This document shows positions 27,415-36,636 of a DNA stretch of 40,509 nucleotides, in pieces; positions within the stretch are counted from its first letter, which is position 1, and every line of letters begins with the position of its first letter. Below the pieces are notes generated by a model, which had not been told where the DNA came from, searched no databases, and saw only the letters and a program-made list of their open reading frames with translations. The DNA is taken from the NCBI GenBank assembly GCA_005877695.1, contig VBOA01000012.1, positions 1-40,509 on the forward strand. The letters are read 5' to 3'. Origin of the DNA: Gammaproteobacteria bacterium. Its GTDB lineage: Bacteria; Pseudomonadota; Gammaproteobacteria; Diplorickettsiales; Diplorickettsiaceae. The translations under genes and the position numbers were made by a program.

Positions 27415-27417
27415 ATT
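27397..27417 (+). repeat. Dispersed repeat, copy A, overlapping the nuoL stop
   Basis: The 21 bases from TATACTCTTCGCAC to TTGAATT are identical to 35625-35645 and differ by one base in the 20 they share with 36507-36526. They encode the last five residues of NuoL and its stop. Beyond 27417 the similarity to the other copies ends, so this is a partial copy. Confidence 0.7.
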
Positions 27418-27458
27418 GACTGTGAGTATATTCCTTATAACTTAGTAGTAGTATAAGA

Positions 27459-28994
27459 ATGTTTTTAACTTTATTCATACATAAACATTTATTAAGTTTG
27501 CTTATTTGGTTGCCGGTACTGGGCGGCGTGTTAGCGATTGCATTTAATGGGGACCGTTACCCACAGCGTGCGCGCATTATCACCTTAATTACTTCGCTGC
27601 TTACTTTGTTGTTGTGTATACCGTTGTATTTAGGTTTCAATCCTGTTTTAAGCAGTATGCAATTTCAAGAAAATATTCCTTGGATTACTGTCTACAATAT
27701 TAATTATAGCTTAGGTGTCGATGGTATTTCTTTACCACTTATTATATTAACGGTGTTTACTACCTTACTGGTTATCTTGGCAGCTTGGCGCAGTATAAGT
27801 TTACGTGTAGCGCAATACATGGCGGCGTTTTTACTCATGCAAGGTATGATGGTAGGAACTTTTGCAGCCACTGACTCGATTTTATTTTATGTGTTTTGGG
27901 AAGCCATACTGATTCCGATGTATTTGAGCATTGGGGTATGGGGCAGTGATAACCGTTCCTATGCGTCAATAAAATTTTTCTTATATACCTTTTTTGGTTC
28001 TGCACTGATGTTGATTGCTTTACTGTACCTCGGTGTGCATAACCCAGAACATGACTTTTTAATTGCCCATTTTTATCCGATACCGCTGACGATGCCTGTG
28101 CAAGTATGGATCTTTATTGCTTTTTTAATTGCGTTTGCGGTAAAGATTCCGATGTGGCCTTTACATACTTGGTTACCCGATGCGCATACCGAAGCACCCG
28201 CGGGGGGGTCAGTGGTCTTAGCGGCGTTAATGTTAAAGCTAGGAGGTTATGGTTTTCTGCGCTTTACATTACCTATCGTACCGGATGCTAGCCGCTTATT
28301 AGATGGTTTTATGATAGCGCTGGCTTTGATTGCTATTGTTTATATTGGTTTGGTGGCGTTGGCACAAGTGGATATGAAACGCTTGATTGCTTATTCCTCA
28401 ATTGCGCATATGGGTTTTGTGGTGCTCGGTTGTTTCATGTTATTTGCCATCATGAAACAGAGTCATAATATGCTTATGGCGTATATGAGTTTAGAAGGGG
28501 CGATGGTGCAAATGATTTCTCATGCCTTTAGTTCCGGCGCCATGTTTTTAGCGGTAGGAATGATGGCCTATCGGTTTCGAAGTCGTTTGATTAAAGATTA
28601 TGGGGGTCTTGCCACTAGCATGCCATTATTGGCGTCTTTTTTTATGTTGTTTGCGATGTCGAATGTTGGTTTGCCAGGGACTTCAGGTTTTGTCGGCGAA
28701 TTTATGATTATCCTTAGTGCGATGCAAGCCAGCTTTTGGATTACTGCGATTGCGGCCACTACGATGATATTGAGTGCTGCTTATACGCTGTATATGTATA
28801 AACGTGTCTTCTTTGGTGAGATAACTAATCCTTTAGTGGCTAACAGTAGTGATATTCATGGTTTTGAAAAATTGGTGTTTGCTTTATTAACCTTCGCTAT
28901 TATTTTTATCGGTATTTATCCAGCGCCTTTATTGACGATCATGCATACTTCAATAGATTCAATTTTACATTTGAGTTTGCAAACTAAATTATGA
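27459..28994 (+). CDS. nuoM: NADH-quinone oxidoreductase subunit M
   Basis: NuoM is the middle antiporter-like proton pump of complex I. The 511-residue protein has the signature FWEAILIPMYLSIGVWG (Glu essential for pumping), AVKIPMWPLHTWLPDAHTEAP with the conserved Lys and His, and AYSSIAHMGFVVLG. About fourteen hydrophobic segments are seen. It starts 44 bases after nuoL and overlaps nuoN by four bases. The ribosome binding site is weak. Confidence 0.96.
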   Translation: MFLTLFIHKHLLSLLIWLPVLGGVLAIAFNGDRYPQRARIITLITSLLTLLLCIPLYLGFNPVLSSMQFQENIPWITVYNINYSLGVDGISLPLIILTVFTTLLVILAAWRSISLRVAQYMAAFLLMQGMMVGTFAATDSILFYVFWEAILIPMYLSIGVWGSDNRSYASIKFFLYTFFGSALMLIALLYLGVHNPEHDFLIAHFYPIPLTMPVQVWIFIAFLIAFAVKIPMWPLHTWLPDAHTEAPAGGSVVLAALMLKLGGYGFLRFTLPIVPDASRLLDGFMIALALIAIVYIGLVALAQVDMKRLIAYSSIAHMGFVVLGCFMLFAIMKQSHNMLMAYMSLEGAMVQMISHAFSSGAMFLAVGMMAYRFRSRLIKDYGGLATSMPLLASFFMLFAMSNVGLPGTSGFVGEFMIILSAMQASFWITAIAATTMILSAAYTLYMYKRVFFGEITNPLVANSSDIHGFEKLVFALLTFAIIFIGIYPAPLLTIMHTSIDSILHLSLQTKL

Positions 28995-30451
28995 TGACAT
29001 TACAACAATTATTTCAATATCCTGCATTTCCTGAAATCGCTTTATTGTTGATGACCTGCGTCATTTTGTTACTTGATTTATTTGTAAAACAGAAATCTAG
29101 TTTAGTGACTTACCTAGCGACGCAACTCAGTCTCTTGATTACACTAGGCTTGGTGATTTATCTGCAGCGGATACCCGCGCAATTATTGTTTCATCAACAC
29201 TTTACTTGGGATTTAGTGGCCTATTTTATTAAGCTGTGTATTTTGATTTTTAGTCTATTTGCTTTTGTTTATGCGCGTGATTCAATTAAAAATTTGCATA
29301 TCCATCCGGGTGAGTATTATTTATTAGGCTTATTTTCAATACTTGGAATGTTAGTGTTGACCTCGGCGAATAGTTTATTATGCCTTTATCTGGGGCTGGA
29401 ACTATTATCCTTTCCACTGTATGCGATGGTGGCTTTACAACGTCAGTCCAGTCAGGGTGCTGAAGCCGCAATGAAGTATTTTATTTTAGGTGCACTGGCT
29501 TCAGGCTTATTCTTGTACGGTCTTTCGTTATTATATGGTGCTACCCATTCTTTAATTCTACCGATGATCCATCAGGCGTTATTGCTCGGGGGACAGTCGA
29601 GTGTGCTCCTCAGCACAGCACTTATTTTTATATTAGCGGGTATTGCATTTAAAATCGGAGCCGCACCTTTCCAACTCTGGGTTCCGGATGTCTATCAAGG
29701 CGCGCCTACGCCTGTGACATTATTTATAAGTGCCGCCCCCAAAATAGCGGGCCTGGCTTTGGCCATTCGCTTGTTAGTGGACACCGTACCGAGCCTACTT
29801 AACTATTGGCAACCCTTATTAGCCGTTATTGCTATTTTATCCTTTAGCTTGGGAAATCTAGTGGCTATCGTACAAAGCAATTTAAAACGGATGTTGGCTT
29901 ATTCGGCTATTGCCCATATGGGGTATGGTTTGCTCGGTTTAGTGGCGGGTACAGCGATGGGCTATGCAATGAGTCTCTTTTATATGTTGGCGTATGGTTT
30001 GATGGCCTTAGCGGCGTTTGGTTTATTAGTCGTTATGAGTAAATCAGGTCAGGTTGAACAGATTAGTGATCTAAGGGGATTGAATGCCCGTAATCCTTGG
30101 TTAGCACTGATGATGTTGCTGGCGATGTTTTCTATGGCGGGAATTCCCCCCACAATAGGCTTTTTTGCCAAATTAGGTATCCTAGAAGCCCTAATTTCAG
30201 TTCACTTGCTCTGGATAGCCACATTGGCGATTATTTTTGCTATTATTGGGGCTTATTATTACATTAATGTCATAAAAGTGATGTATTTTGAGGAGCCTGA
30301 ACCCACTATACCTCGTCTAATGGTAGCTTCGGATGCCTACCTTGCATTGAGTATTAATGCTATACTACTCCTCGTTCTTGGTTTATTTCCCAGTCAAATA
30401 ATCTGGCTGGCTAAGGCGGTTTTTTTTACTATTAACCATCCTGTTTATTGA
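28991..30451 (+). CDS. nuoN: NADH-quinone oxidoreductase subunit N
   Basis: NuoN is the third antiporter-like subunit and completes the set of 14 complex I genes. The 486-residue product shows LGLELLSFPLYAMVALQR, FKIGAAPFQLWVPDVYQGAPTP with the conserved Lys, and AYSAIAHMGYGLLG. About fourteen hydrophobic segments are present. The start codon is doubled (ATGATG at 28991 and 28994); the first overlaps the nuoM stop. The next gene, dolP, starts 14 bases after the stop. Confidence 0.96.
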   Translation: MMTLQQLFQYPAFPEIALLLMTCVILLLDLFVKQKSSLVTYLATQLSLLITLGLVIYLQRIPAQLLFHQHFTWDLVAYFIKLCILIFSLFAFVYARDSIKNLHIHPGEYYLLGLFSILGMLVLTSANSLLCLYLGLELLSFPLYAMVALQRQSSQGAEAAMKYFILGALASGLFLYGLSLLYGATHSLILPMIHQALLLGGQSSVLLSTALIFILAGIAFKIGAAPFQLWVPDVYQGAPTPVTLFISAAPKIAGLALAIRLLVDTVPSLLNYWQPLLAVIAILSFSLGNLVAIVQSNLKRMLAYSAIAHMGYGLLGLVAGTAMGYAMSLFYMLAYGLMALAAFGLLVVMSKSGQVEQISDLRGLNARNPWLALMMLLAMFSMAGIPPTIGFFAKLGILEALISVHLLWIATLAIIFAIIGAYYYINVIKVMYFEEPEPTIPRLMVASDAYLALSINAILLLVLGLFPSQIIWLAKAVFFTINHPVY

Positions 30452-30465
30452 GGATAAGAAACGAA

Positions 30466-31038
30466 ATGAGAAAAATTTTTGGTATTTTAACCCTTTCACT
30501 AGGGTTATCAGGTTGTCTGGCAGGTGCTTTTGTGGCTGGTAGTGCAACGACGGGTGGTTTGGTGACTGATCCACGTCCTATTAATACGATTAAATCAGAT
30601 GAAGAAATTAATTTTAGGATCAACAGAAAATTGGCTAATGATCCTGTACTCAATGCAGAGGCCCATATTGCTGCGGTAAGTTACAATCAGGTTATTCTGT
30701 TAACGGGTCAAGCTTATGATGAGGAATTAAAATCTAAAGCAGAGCAGTATGCAAAGAGTATTCTGCAAGTACGACGCGTATTTAATGAAATTGTGCTAGG
30801 TATCCCGACGACGGTTTATCGACGGGCTCAAGATGTCGGTATTACTTCAGCTGTTAAGACCAAGATGTTTGCTAATAGAGCGTTAAAATCCAATAACTTT
30901 AAAATAGTGACTGAAGATGGTGTGGTGTATATATTGGGGATAGCAACGCCGAAACAAGCAGATTTAGCCGTATCGATAGCAAGAGATACTTCGGGTGTGA
31001 AAAAAGTGGTTAAGTTAATTGAATATAAAGAAATGTAG
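30466..31038 (+). CDS. dolP: Outer-membrane lipoprotein with two BON domains (DolP/YraP-like)
   Basis: DolP is a lipoprotein that supports outer-membrane integrity. The 190-residue precursor begins MRKIFGILTLSLGLSGC with a lipobox ending at Cys17. TDPR follows after a short Gly/Ala-rich linker, as in E. coli DolP. Two BON domains follow: about 45-115 (VILLTGQAY) and 120-190 (VVYILGIATPKQADLA, GVKKVVKLIEY). Overall order and length match E. coli DolP (191 residues). ATG 30466 is preferred because it gives a proper signal peptide. It is close behind nuoN and may be cotranscribed with it. Confidence 0.88.
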   Translation: MRKIFGILTLSLGLSGCLAGAFVAGSATTGGLVTDPRPINTIKSDEEINFRINRKLANDPVLNAEAHIAAVSYNQVILLTGQAYDEELKSKAEQYAKSILQVRRVFNEIVLGIPTTVYRRAQDVGITSAVKTKMFANRALKSNNFKIVTEDGVVYILGIATPKQADLAVSIARDTSGVKKVVKLIEYKEM

Positions 31039-31124
31039 AATTAAATAAATAAAAATGAGCTTTAGGTTTCAAATTGACTATCTATAAAAGAAATTGAGAT
31101 AGCATTAAAATATAAGAGGTTACT

Positions 31125-32312
31125 GTGGACATATTATATGGTGTATTAAATTTATCATTCTGGGGCTACGTTGTTGCCTTATTGATTTTAACGCACATCA
31201 CTATTGTGGGCGTTACGGTATATTTACATCGGTCTCAGGCGCACCGTTCGCTGGAACTGCACCCCGCTATCTGTCATTTTTTCCGTTTTTGGATTTGGTT
31301 AACCACTGGGATGGAAACCAAAAAATGGGTCTCTATCCATCGTAAACATCACGCTAAGTGTGAAACGGATGAAGATCCGCATAGTCCACAAACTCGTGGA
31401 ATTAAAAAAGTCTTTTTTGAAGGTGCTGAGTTGTATCGCGCCGAAGCTAAAAATGAGGATACGATGGATCGTTATGGTCAAGGGACACCCGATGACTGGC
31501 TAGAGCGTCATGTTTATACTAAACATAGCGCTGCGGGTATCGCACTCATGTTTGTGATTGACATCATTTTATTTGGTATTCCTGGGGTTACGATTTGGGC
31601 TTTACAGATGGCTTGGATACCTTTTTTTGCTGCAGGCGTGGTGAATGGTATCGGTCATTATTGGGGTTATCGTAACTTTGAATGTCCTGACGCGGCGCGC
31701 AACATCATCCCTTTTGGTGCCTTTATTGGCGGTGAAGAGTTACATAATAACCATCATACCTTTCCAACCTCTGCCAAGTTTTCGGTGAAATGGTGGGAAT
31801 TTGATTTGGGTTGGGTGTATATCCGTTTGTTACAGTTTTTAGGCTTATCTAAGGTTAAACGGGTATCGCCAAAACTTGCGAATATTCCCGGTAAATCACG
31901 CGTGGATTCAGACACCTTAGCGGCCCTGATCACCAATCGCTTTCAGGTGTTAGCGCGTTACAGTCGCGAGGTACTCCTACCGGTGCTACATGAAGAAAAG
32001 TTAAAAGCTAATACCAGTAGTAAAGCGTTATTAAAGCGGGCTAAAGTCGCATTAATTCGCACCGAGTCTTTGTTAAATGAAGAAGGTAAACAGCAGATTG
32101 CTGAAGTGATGGATAACCATCATGTATTAGCGCTAGTGTATCAATATCGTCTTAAACTTCAGGCCATTTGGGATCGTACGGCAGCGACGCAACGCGAGTT
32201 ATTAGAAGCCTTACAGGATTGGTGTAAACAAGCTGAAGCAACGGGCGTATGTGCATTGCGTAAATTTGCAATTAGCTTAGCTGGATTTTCCACACAAAAA
32301 AAATTAAGTTAA
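31125..32312 (+). CDS. Fatty acid desaturase (acyl-CoA/acyl-lipid delta-9 type)
   Basis: This is a membrane di-iron desaturase that introduces a cis double bond into acyl chains, affecting membrane fluidity. The 395-residue protein has all three histidine boxes: HRSQAH (35-40), HRKHH (72-76) and HNNHH (207-211), plus the extra His178 in GHYWGYR. Hydrophobic segments lie near 10-33, 135-160 and 162-178. The last 130 residues form a charged helical extension. The start is GTG at 31125, supported by GAGG seven bases upstream. It is placed between dolP and prfB, 86 bases after the former, and no terminator is obvious. Confidence 0.9.
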   Translation: MDILYGVLNLSFWGYVVALLILTHITIVGVTVYLHRSQAHRSLELHPAICHFFRFWIWLTTGMETKKWVSIHRKHHAKCETDEDPHSPQTRGIKKVFFEGAELYRAEAKNEDTMDRYGQGTPDDWLERHVYTKHSAAGIALMFVIDIILFGIPGVTIWALQMAWIPFFAAGVVNGIGHYWGYRNFECPDAARNIIPFGAFIGGEELHNNHHTFPTSAKFSVKWWEFDLGWVYIRLLQFLGLSKVKRVSPKLANIPGKSRVDSDTLAALITNRFQVLARYSREVLLPVLHEEKLKANTSSKALLKRAKVALIRTESLLNEEGKQQIAEVMDNHHVLALVYQYRLKLQAIWDRTAATQRELLEALQDWCKQAEATGVCALRKFAISLAGFSTQKKLS

Positions 32313-32358
32313 GCGCCTATTAAAAAATAATTTTTCATGAGTTCACATTATTTTCTTT

Positions 32359-33457
32359 ATGTTTGAAACGGCGCCTATTACTCAAAAAGTCAAAGAACTT
32401 GAAAACCGTAGTATGGAATTACGGAGGTACCTTTGACTATCCTGCTAAACTTGAAAAACTTCAAGAATTAGATCATGAGTTACAGGATCCTAACATTTGG
32501 AACCATCCTGAAAAAGCTCAACAACTCGGCAAAGAACGCGCGCAATTGCAGCAAATAGTTGATACCTTTCAGCAATTAGAAAAAGGACTCCAGGATATTA
32601 ACAATCTGTATGAGCTAGCTTTAACTGAAAATGCACATGATCTTTTAGCGACATTACCGCAAGAATTACAAGGATTGGAAACACGTTTGGAACAGCTTGA
32701 GTTCCGAAGGATGTTTCCGCGTGAATTAGATAAAAACTCGGCTTATTTAGAAATCCAGGCCGGTTCTGGTGGTACTGAAGCGCAAGATTGGGCAGAAATG
32801 TTATTGCGAATGTACTTGCGTTGGGGCGAGCAAAATCATTTTAAAGTCGATTTGCTCGAAGCCTCGGCTGGGGAAGTGGCAGGAATAAAAAGTGTTACGA
32901 TTAAATTTGAAGGTGAATATGCTTACGGGTGGTTACGCACCGAAACCGGTGTACACCGTTTAGTACGCTTATCGCCCTTCGATGCAAATAAACGCCGTCA
33001 TACTTCCTTTGCAGCGGTATTTGTATCGCCAGAAGTCGATGAATCTATCGATATACAAATCAACCCCGCTGATTTACGTATTGATACTTATCGGGCGAGT
33101 GGTGCAGGCGGACAACATGTTAACCGTACCGATTCAGCCGTGCGCATTACCCATATTCCGAGTGGAGTGGTTGTACAATCACAAAGTGATCGATCTCAAC
33201 ATAAAAATCGCGATCAAGCGATGAAACAATTACGCGCAAAATTATATGAATTGGAATTACGCAAACGCGCGGAAGAAAAGCAAAGCCAAGAATCTTTAAA
33301 ACGCGATATCGGTTGGGGCAGTCAAATACGTTCTTATGTATTGGATGATGCGCGGATTAAAGATCTGCGTACGGGTGTTGAAACGGGCAATACCCAAGCG
33401 GTATTAAATGGTCAACTCAATCTTTTTTTGATAGCGAGTCTAAAAGCAGGATTATAA
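32359..33457 (+). CDS. prfB: Peptide chain release factor 2, with programmed +1 frameshift
   Basis: RF2 recognises UAA and UGA stops and releases the finished peptide. Translation starts at ATG 32359 ([18 protein letters not shown]). It reaches an in-frame TGA at codon 26 (32434-32436) and continues after a +1 shift as [16 protein letters not shown]. The joined product is 32359-32433 plus 32435-33457, 365 residues, the same length as E. coli RF2. The anticodon-like SPF is at 205-207 and the catalytic GGQ at 250-252 ([15 protein letters not shown]). An apparent start at 32363 in the second frame is an artefact of ignoring the shift. The ribosome binding site before 32359 is weak. lysS follows, as in E. 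coli. Confidence 0.95.
32421..32437 (+). promoter_or_regulatory. prfB: Programmed frameshift site of prfB
   Basis: The internal Shine-Dalgarno-like GGAGG is followed by TAC, the slippery CTT and TGA C. This is the same layout as the E. coli site (AGGGGG TAT CTT TGA C), with three bases between the G-rich run and CTT. Low RF2 slows termination at TGA and favours the shift, giving autoregulation. Confidence 0.93.
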
Positions 33458-33526
33458 AATTTTCGCGCCTGAATTCTTGACTATATTGTTGTGCGACTGG
33501 AAAGGTGCTTTTTCTTTGCTGTCATC

Positions 33527-33535
33527 TGCTAAACT
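33527..33535 (+). promoter_or_regulatory. Extended -10 promoter candidate for lysS
   Basis: TGC followed by TAAACT at 33530-33535 fits an extended -10 element, 39 bases before the lysS ATG. No good -35 is visible at the right distance. lysS could also be read from the prfB transcript. Confidence 0.35.
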
Positions 33536-33573
33536 AGAATGCTTAAAAATCTGTAAGTTTGGAAATATTTATC

Positions 33574-35097
33574 ATGAGCCATGAAAAAGTAAAGACAACG
33601 AATGATGCCGAAGATTTATTTTCGCAACGTTTGGCTAAATTAAATGAATTGCGACACAGCGAAGAGGCCTATCCGAATCATTTTCGTCGGGATAGCTTAG
33701 CAGCTGATTTACATAGTCACTATGAACAAAGCAATGCTGAGCTATTACTGCAAAAAAATAAAATTGTACGACTTGCCGGTCGAATTATGTTAAAGCGCGA
33801 TATGGGAAAAAGTTTATTTTTCGATCTGCAAGATATGTCGGGAAAAATGCAGATCTATGTTAAACAAGATACGCTCGGGTTAGAAGACTTTGAAACCGTT
33901 AAGCGTTTAGATTTGGGCGATATTGTGGGTATTGAAGGTATTTTGTTTCGCACTAAAACCAACCAGCTTTCCGTGAAAGCAAAAAAGATTTATTTATTAA
34001 GCAAATCCCTGCGTCCCTTACCGGATAAATTTCATGGACTCTCAGAATCAGATAAAGAACAACGTTATCGACAACGTTATTTAGATTTGATGACAAATGA
34101 AAAAACTCGTAAAATCTTTCAAATTCGCTCCCAATTGATCAGCGGTATTCGTCATTTTTTAAATCAGCGGGGGTTTGTTGAAGTAGAAACACCGATGATG
34201 CATGTGTTACCTGGGGGTGCTTTAGCTCGACCTTTTATCACTCATCATAATGCTCTAGATATGGAATTATTTCTGCGTGTAGCACCAGAATTACATTTAA
34301 AACGTTTAGTAGTGGGTGGAATGGAAAAAGTTTATGAAATTAATCGTAATTTTCGCAATGAAGGTCTTTCGACTCGACATAACCCTGAGTTTACCATGTT
34401 GGAGTTTTATCAAGCGTATGCCGACTATCATGACTTAATGGATTTAACCGAGCAATTAATTCGTGAGTTGGCATCCACTATTTTGACGTCAGAACAATTG
34501 ACGTATCAAGGAGAAACCTATGATTTATCTAAGCCGTTTAAACGTTTAAGCGTAGTCAATGCCATACTGGAATATAACCCAAAGTGGCAGCTAAAGGATA
34601 TTACTGAATTATCATCCTTACAAAAAATAGCCTCCGATTTAAAGATTCCAGTCAGTCATTCTATCGGACAATTGCAGTTTGCTGTGTTTGAAGAAACGGT
34701 CGAGCAAAAATTAAAGCAACCCACCTTTATTACCGAGTATCCTATTGATGTCTCGCCTTTAGCGAGACGGAATAATGACCATCCAGAATTAGCGGATCGT
34801 TTTGAGTTATATATTGGTGGCAGAGAATTAGCGAATGGATTTTCTGAGTTAAATGATCCAGAAGATCAAGCAGCGCGTTTCAAACTACAAAGCTTAGCGA
34901 AATCTGCCGGTGATTTAGAAGCAATGCCTTATGATGAGGATTATATTCAAGCATTGGAATATGGTTTACCGCCCACTGCAGGCGAGGGGATTGGGATCGA
35001 TCGGTTAGCGATGTTATTTACCGACTCAGCATCGATTCGAGACGTCATTTTGTTTCCATTAATGCGTCCCGAAACTAAAGTCAACGAAGGGAAATGA
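33574..35097 (+). CDS. lysS: Lysine--tRNA ligase, class II
   Basis: LysRS charges tRNA-Lys using ATP. The 507-residue protein has an N-terminal OB-fold anticodon-binding domain (GRIMLKRDMGKSLFFDLQD) and a class II catalytic core. Motif 1 lies around FVEVETPMM, motif 2 in FRNEGLSTRHNPEFTMLEFY near residues 258-277, and motif 3 in GEGIGIDRLAMLF near 470. ATG 33574 gives MSHEKVKTTNDAEDL, with GGAAA about ten bases upstream; a TTG five codons earlier is unlikely. It is followed by a terminator shared with the convergent rpmG. Confidence 0.96.
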   Translation: MSHEKVKTTNDAEDLFSQRLAKLNELRHSEEAYPNHFRRDSLAADLHSHYEQSNAELLLQKNKIVRLAGRIMLKRDMGKSLFFDLQDMSGKMQIYVKQDTLGLEDFETVKRLDLGDIVGIEGILFRTKTNQLSVKAKKIYLLSKSLRPLPDKFHGLSESDKEQRYRQRYLDLMTNEKTRKIFQIRSQLISGIRHFLNQRGFVEVETPMMHVLPGGALARPFITHHNALDMELFLRVAPELHLKRLVVGGMEKVYEINRNFRNEGLSTRHNPEFTMLEFYQAYADYHDLMDLTEQLIRELASTILTSEQLTYQGETYDLSKPFKRLSVVNAILEYNPKWQLKDITELSSLQKIASDLKIPVSHSIGQLQFAVFEETVEQKLKQPTFITEYPIDVSPLARRNNDHPELADRFELYIGGRELANGFSELNDPEDQAARFKLQSLAKSAGDLEAMPYDEDYIQALEYGLPPTAGEGIGIDRLAMLFTDSASIRDVILFPLMRPETKVNEGK

Positions 35098-35099
35098 GC

Positions 35100-35140
35100 A
35101 AGGCCATCTATAGATAGATGGCCTTACAATAAGGTTTTTT
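35100..35140. terminator. Terminator between convergent lysS and rpmG
   Basis: A perfect 11-bp stem (AAGGCCATCTA, loop TAGA, its complement) starts three bases after the lysS stop. A short second hairpin CCTTA-CAA-TAAGG follows directly and ends in TTTTTT (35135-35140), giving a proper U tract for the plus strand. On the minus strand it can also stop rpmB-rpmG transcripts. Confidence 0.75.
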
Positions 35141-35145
35141 ATGCT

Positions 35146-35162
35146 GGTAATTACTAATTACC
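35146..35162. repeat. Perfect 8-bp inverted repeat
   Basis: GGTAATTA and TAATTACC flank a single C. The site lies between the terminator and the rpmG stop, where an operator has no obvious gene to control. It may act as an extra hairpin for the minus-strand transcript. Confidence 0.4.
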
Positions 35163-35185
35163 GGTAAGCCGTAGCGATTAAAAAA

Positions 35186-35338
35186 TTATTTGATCTTATC
35201 TTCTTCAAACAGTTCATGTTTGCGAGTGATAGGGTCATATTTTTTAAATTTTAATTTATTTGGCGTGGCTTTCTTATTTTTATTGGTTGTATAGTAATAA
35301 GCGCTGGCCGTAGATTTTAATTTAATTTTATCACGCAT
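35186..35338 (-). CDS. rpmG: 50S ribosomal protein L33
   Basis: This 50-residue L33 reads [18 protein letters not shown], then [18 protein letters not shown], then [14 protein letters not shown]. It matches E. coli L33 along its length but is slightly shorter at the N-terminus. It is the Cys-less form, without zinc ligands. AGGA lies eight bases before the ATG. It follows rpmB by 14 bases, the standard rpmB-rpmG order. Confidence 0.95.
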   Translation of the reverse strand: MRDKIKLKSTASAYYYTTNKNKKATPNKLKFKKYDPITRKHELFEEDKIK

Positions 35339-35352
35339 GATATTTTTCCTGT

Positions 35353-35589
35353 TTAAATCTTCTCGCCACGCTGACGTAACGTAGCCAATACTTTATCAAT
35401 ACCTTGTTTTTGAATAACGCGCAAACCATCAGCGGTTATTCTTAATTTAACAAAGCGGTTTTCAGTAGCCACCCAAAGGCGACGAACGTGTAGATTAATC
35501 TGAAAACGACGTTTAGTTTTTCGGTTAGAGTGAGATACATTATGTCCCACCATGGGTTTTTTACCCGTTACCTGACAGACTCTAGCCAT
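35353..35589 (-). CDS. rpmB: 50S ribosomal protein L28
   Basis: This 78-residue protein matches L28 from end to end. It starts [20 protein letters not shown] after the initiator Met, then [16 protein letters not shown], and ends with a [20 protein letters not shown] tail. The family length is 78 in E. coli. It is the first gene of the two-gene rpmB-rpmG operon. A dispersed repeat copy begins 36 bases upstream of its start. Confidence 0.96.
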   Translation of the reverse strand: MARVCQVTGKKPMVGHNVSHSNRKTKRRFQINLHVRRLWVATENRFVKLRITADGLRVIQKQGIDKVLATLRQRGEKI

Positions 35590-35624
35590 ATATAGTCCCC
35601 AATGCAGATTTTGTTAATATAGAA

Positions 35625-35757
35625 TATACTCTTCGCACTTGAATTTTTGTTTATTTTGTCACTCAATTCGTATGCCAAAAACCTTAATAATTGATACCAC
35701 ATCTGTGACATCTAATGTCCGCTTTTATATCAAAAATGTAGCGAGCTGTCAAAATAT
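35625..35757. repeat. Dispersed repeat, copy B, between radC and rpmB
   Basis: It begins with the 21-base core shared with the nuoL end (TATACTCTTCGCAC...). It continues with TTTTTG-T-ATT-TG-CACTCAATTC, as in copy C. After a diverged middle it again resembles copy C at TAGCG..TGTCAAAA near 35740-35755. The boundaries are approximate. It sits in the region that should hold the rpmB promoter. Confidence 0.6.
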
Positions 35758-35795
35758 ACGCGCAATTTAAGCGGCAAACTTGTCGTTTGCAGGTC

Positions 35796-36470
35796 TTATA
35801 GTAAACCTTGTTGGGCAAAAGAGGTCATAGAACCTTCTCCTATAATGATATGGTCCAATAGGCGTACATCTACTGCTGCTAAAATAGACTTAATTTCTTG
35901 TGTAATCCTTTTGTCGGCTTCACTGGGTTTAGCAATGCCAGAAGGGTGATTGTGAGCCAAAATAACGGCCGCGGCGTTATGCTGGTATACCTGACGGACC
36001 AGTTCGCGAGGGTAAACGGCCGCTTCGTTAATACTCCCATGGAAAAGTTCTTTGAAATGAATAAAACGATGGGCATTATCCAAAAATAAACAGCTGAAGA
36101 CTTCATAAGGATAGGCTCTTAATTTATGCGTTAAATAGTGGTAAACGTCGTGTGGATTTTTAAACGTATCTCGTTGCTCAAGATTTTCTTGTAAACAACG
36201 TGTGGCCAATTCTTTTGCGGCTTGAATCTGAACATATTTTGCTAGGCCTAAACCGAGCGTCTTTGAAAATTGTTCCAAGCTTGCTGCAACAATGTAACGT
36301 AAACCACCAAATTGCAAGAGTAGCTCACGACTGATATCTAACGCAGTTTTTCCACGAACACCTGTACGAATGAATAAGGCTAACAATTCAGCATCAGATA
36401 AAAAGGCAGCACCTTGCGAGACTAGCTTTTCACGTGGACGTTCCTTGGTGGGCCAATTAGTAATGGACAT
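35796..36470 (-). CDS. radC: RadC family JAMM-domain protein
   Basis: This 224-residue RadC/YicR-type protein has an N-terminal helix-hairpin-helix-like part (RPREKLVSQGAAFLSDAELLA, split here by its motif AFLSDAELLALF) and a C-terminal JAMM metalloprotease-like domain. The metal ligands His173, His175 and Asp186 are present in AHNHPSGIAKPSEAD. The biochemical role is not established in this family; the old link to DNA repair is doubtful. AGGG stands 11 bases before the ATG. It is flanked on both sides by copies of the dispersed repeat. Confidence 0.92.
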   Translation of the reverse strand: MSITNWPTKERPREKLVSQGAAFLSDAELLALFIRTGVRGKTALDISRELLLQFGGLRYIVAASLEQFSKTLGLGLAKYVQIQAAKELATRCLQENLEQRDTFKNPHDVYHYLTHKLRAYPYEVFSCLFLDNAHRFIHFKELFHGSINEAAVYPRELVRQVYQHNAAAVILAHNHPSGIAKPSEADKRITQEIKSILAAVDVRLLDHIIIGEGSMTSFAQQGLL

Positions 36471-36506
36471 AATGACTTTTCCCTAAGTTAATTATTATTT
36501 TTTTAC

Positions 36507-36612
36507 ATACTCTTCGCATTTGAATTTTTTTCTGCGTTGCTATTCAATTCACAATCTTCATGTATCTTGAATACATTTCGGTTGTTCATCTTCATAGCGC
36601 CTTGTCAAAAAT
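36507..36612. repeat. Dispersed repeat, copy C, upstream of radC
   Basis: It starts with ATACTCTTCGCATTTGAATT (one mismatch to copies A and B). It goes on through TCTGCGTTGCTATTCAATTC and a hairpin ATGTAT-CTTGA-ATACAT (36560-36576), and ends near TAGCGCCTTGTCAAAA. It appears to be the fullest copy in the window. Confidence 0.65.
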
Positions 36613-36636
36613 CCCATTGCTTGAGTACTTATTTTT

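Noticed and set aside
32363..32437. Start of prfB at 32363 in the second frame
   Set aside because: The zero-frame peptide from 32359 matches the RF2 N-terminus and runs into the conserved shift site, so the 32363 start is an artefact.
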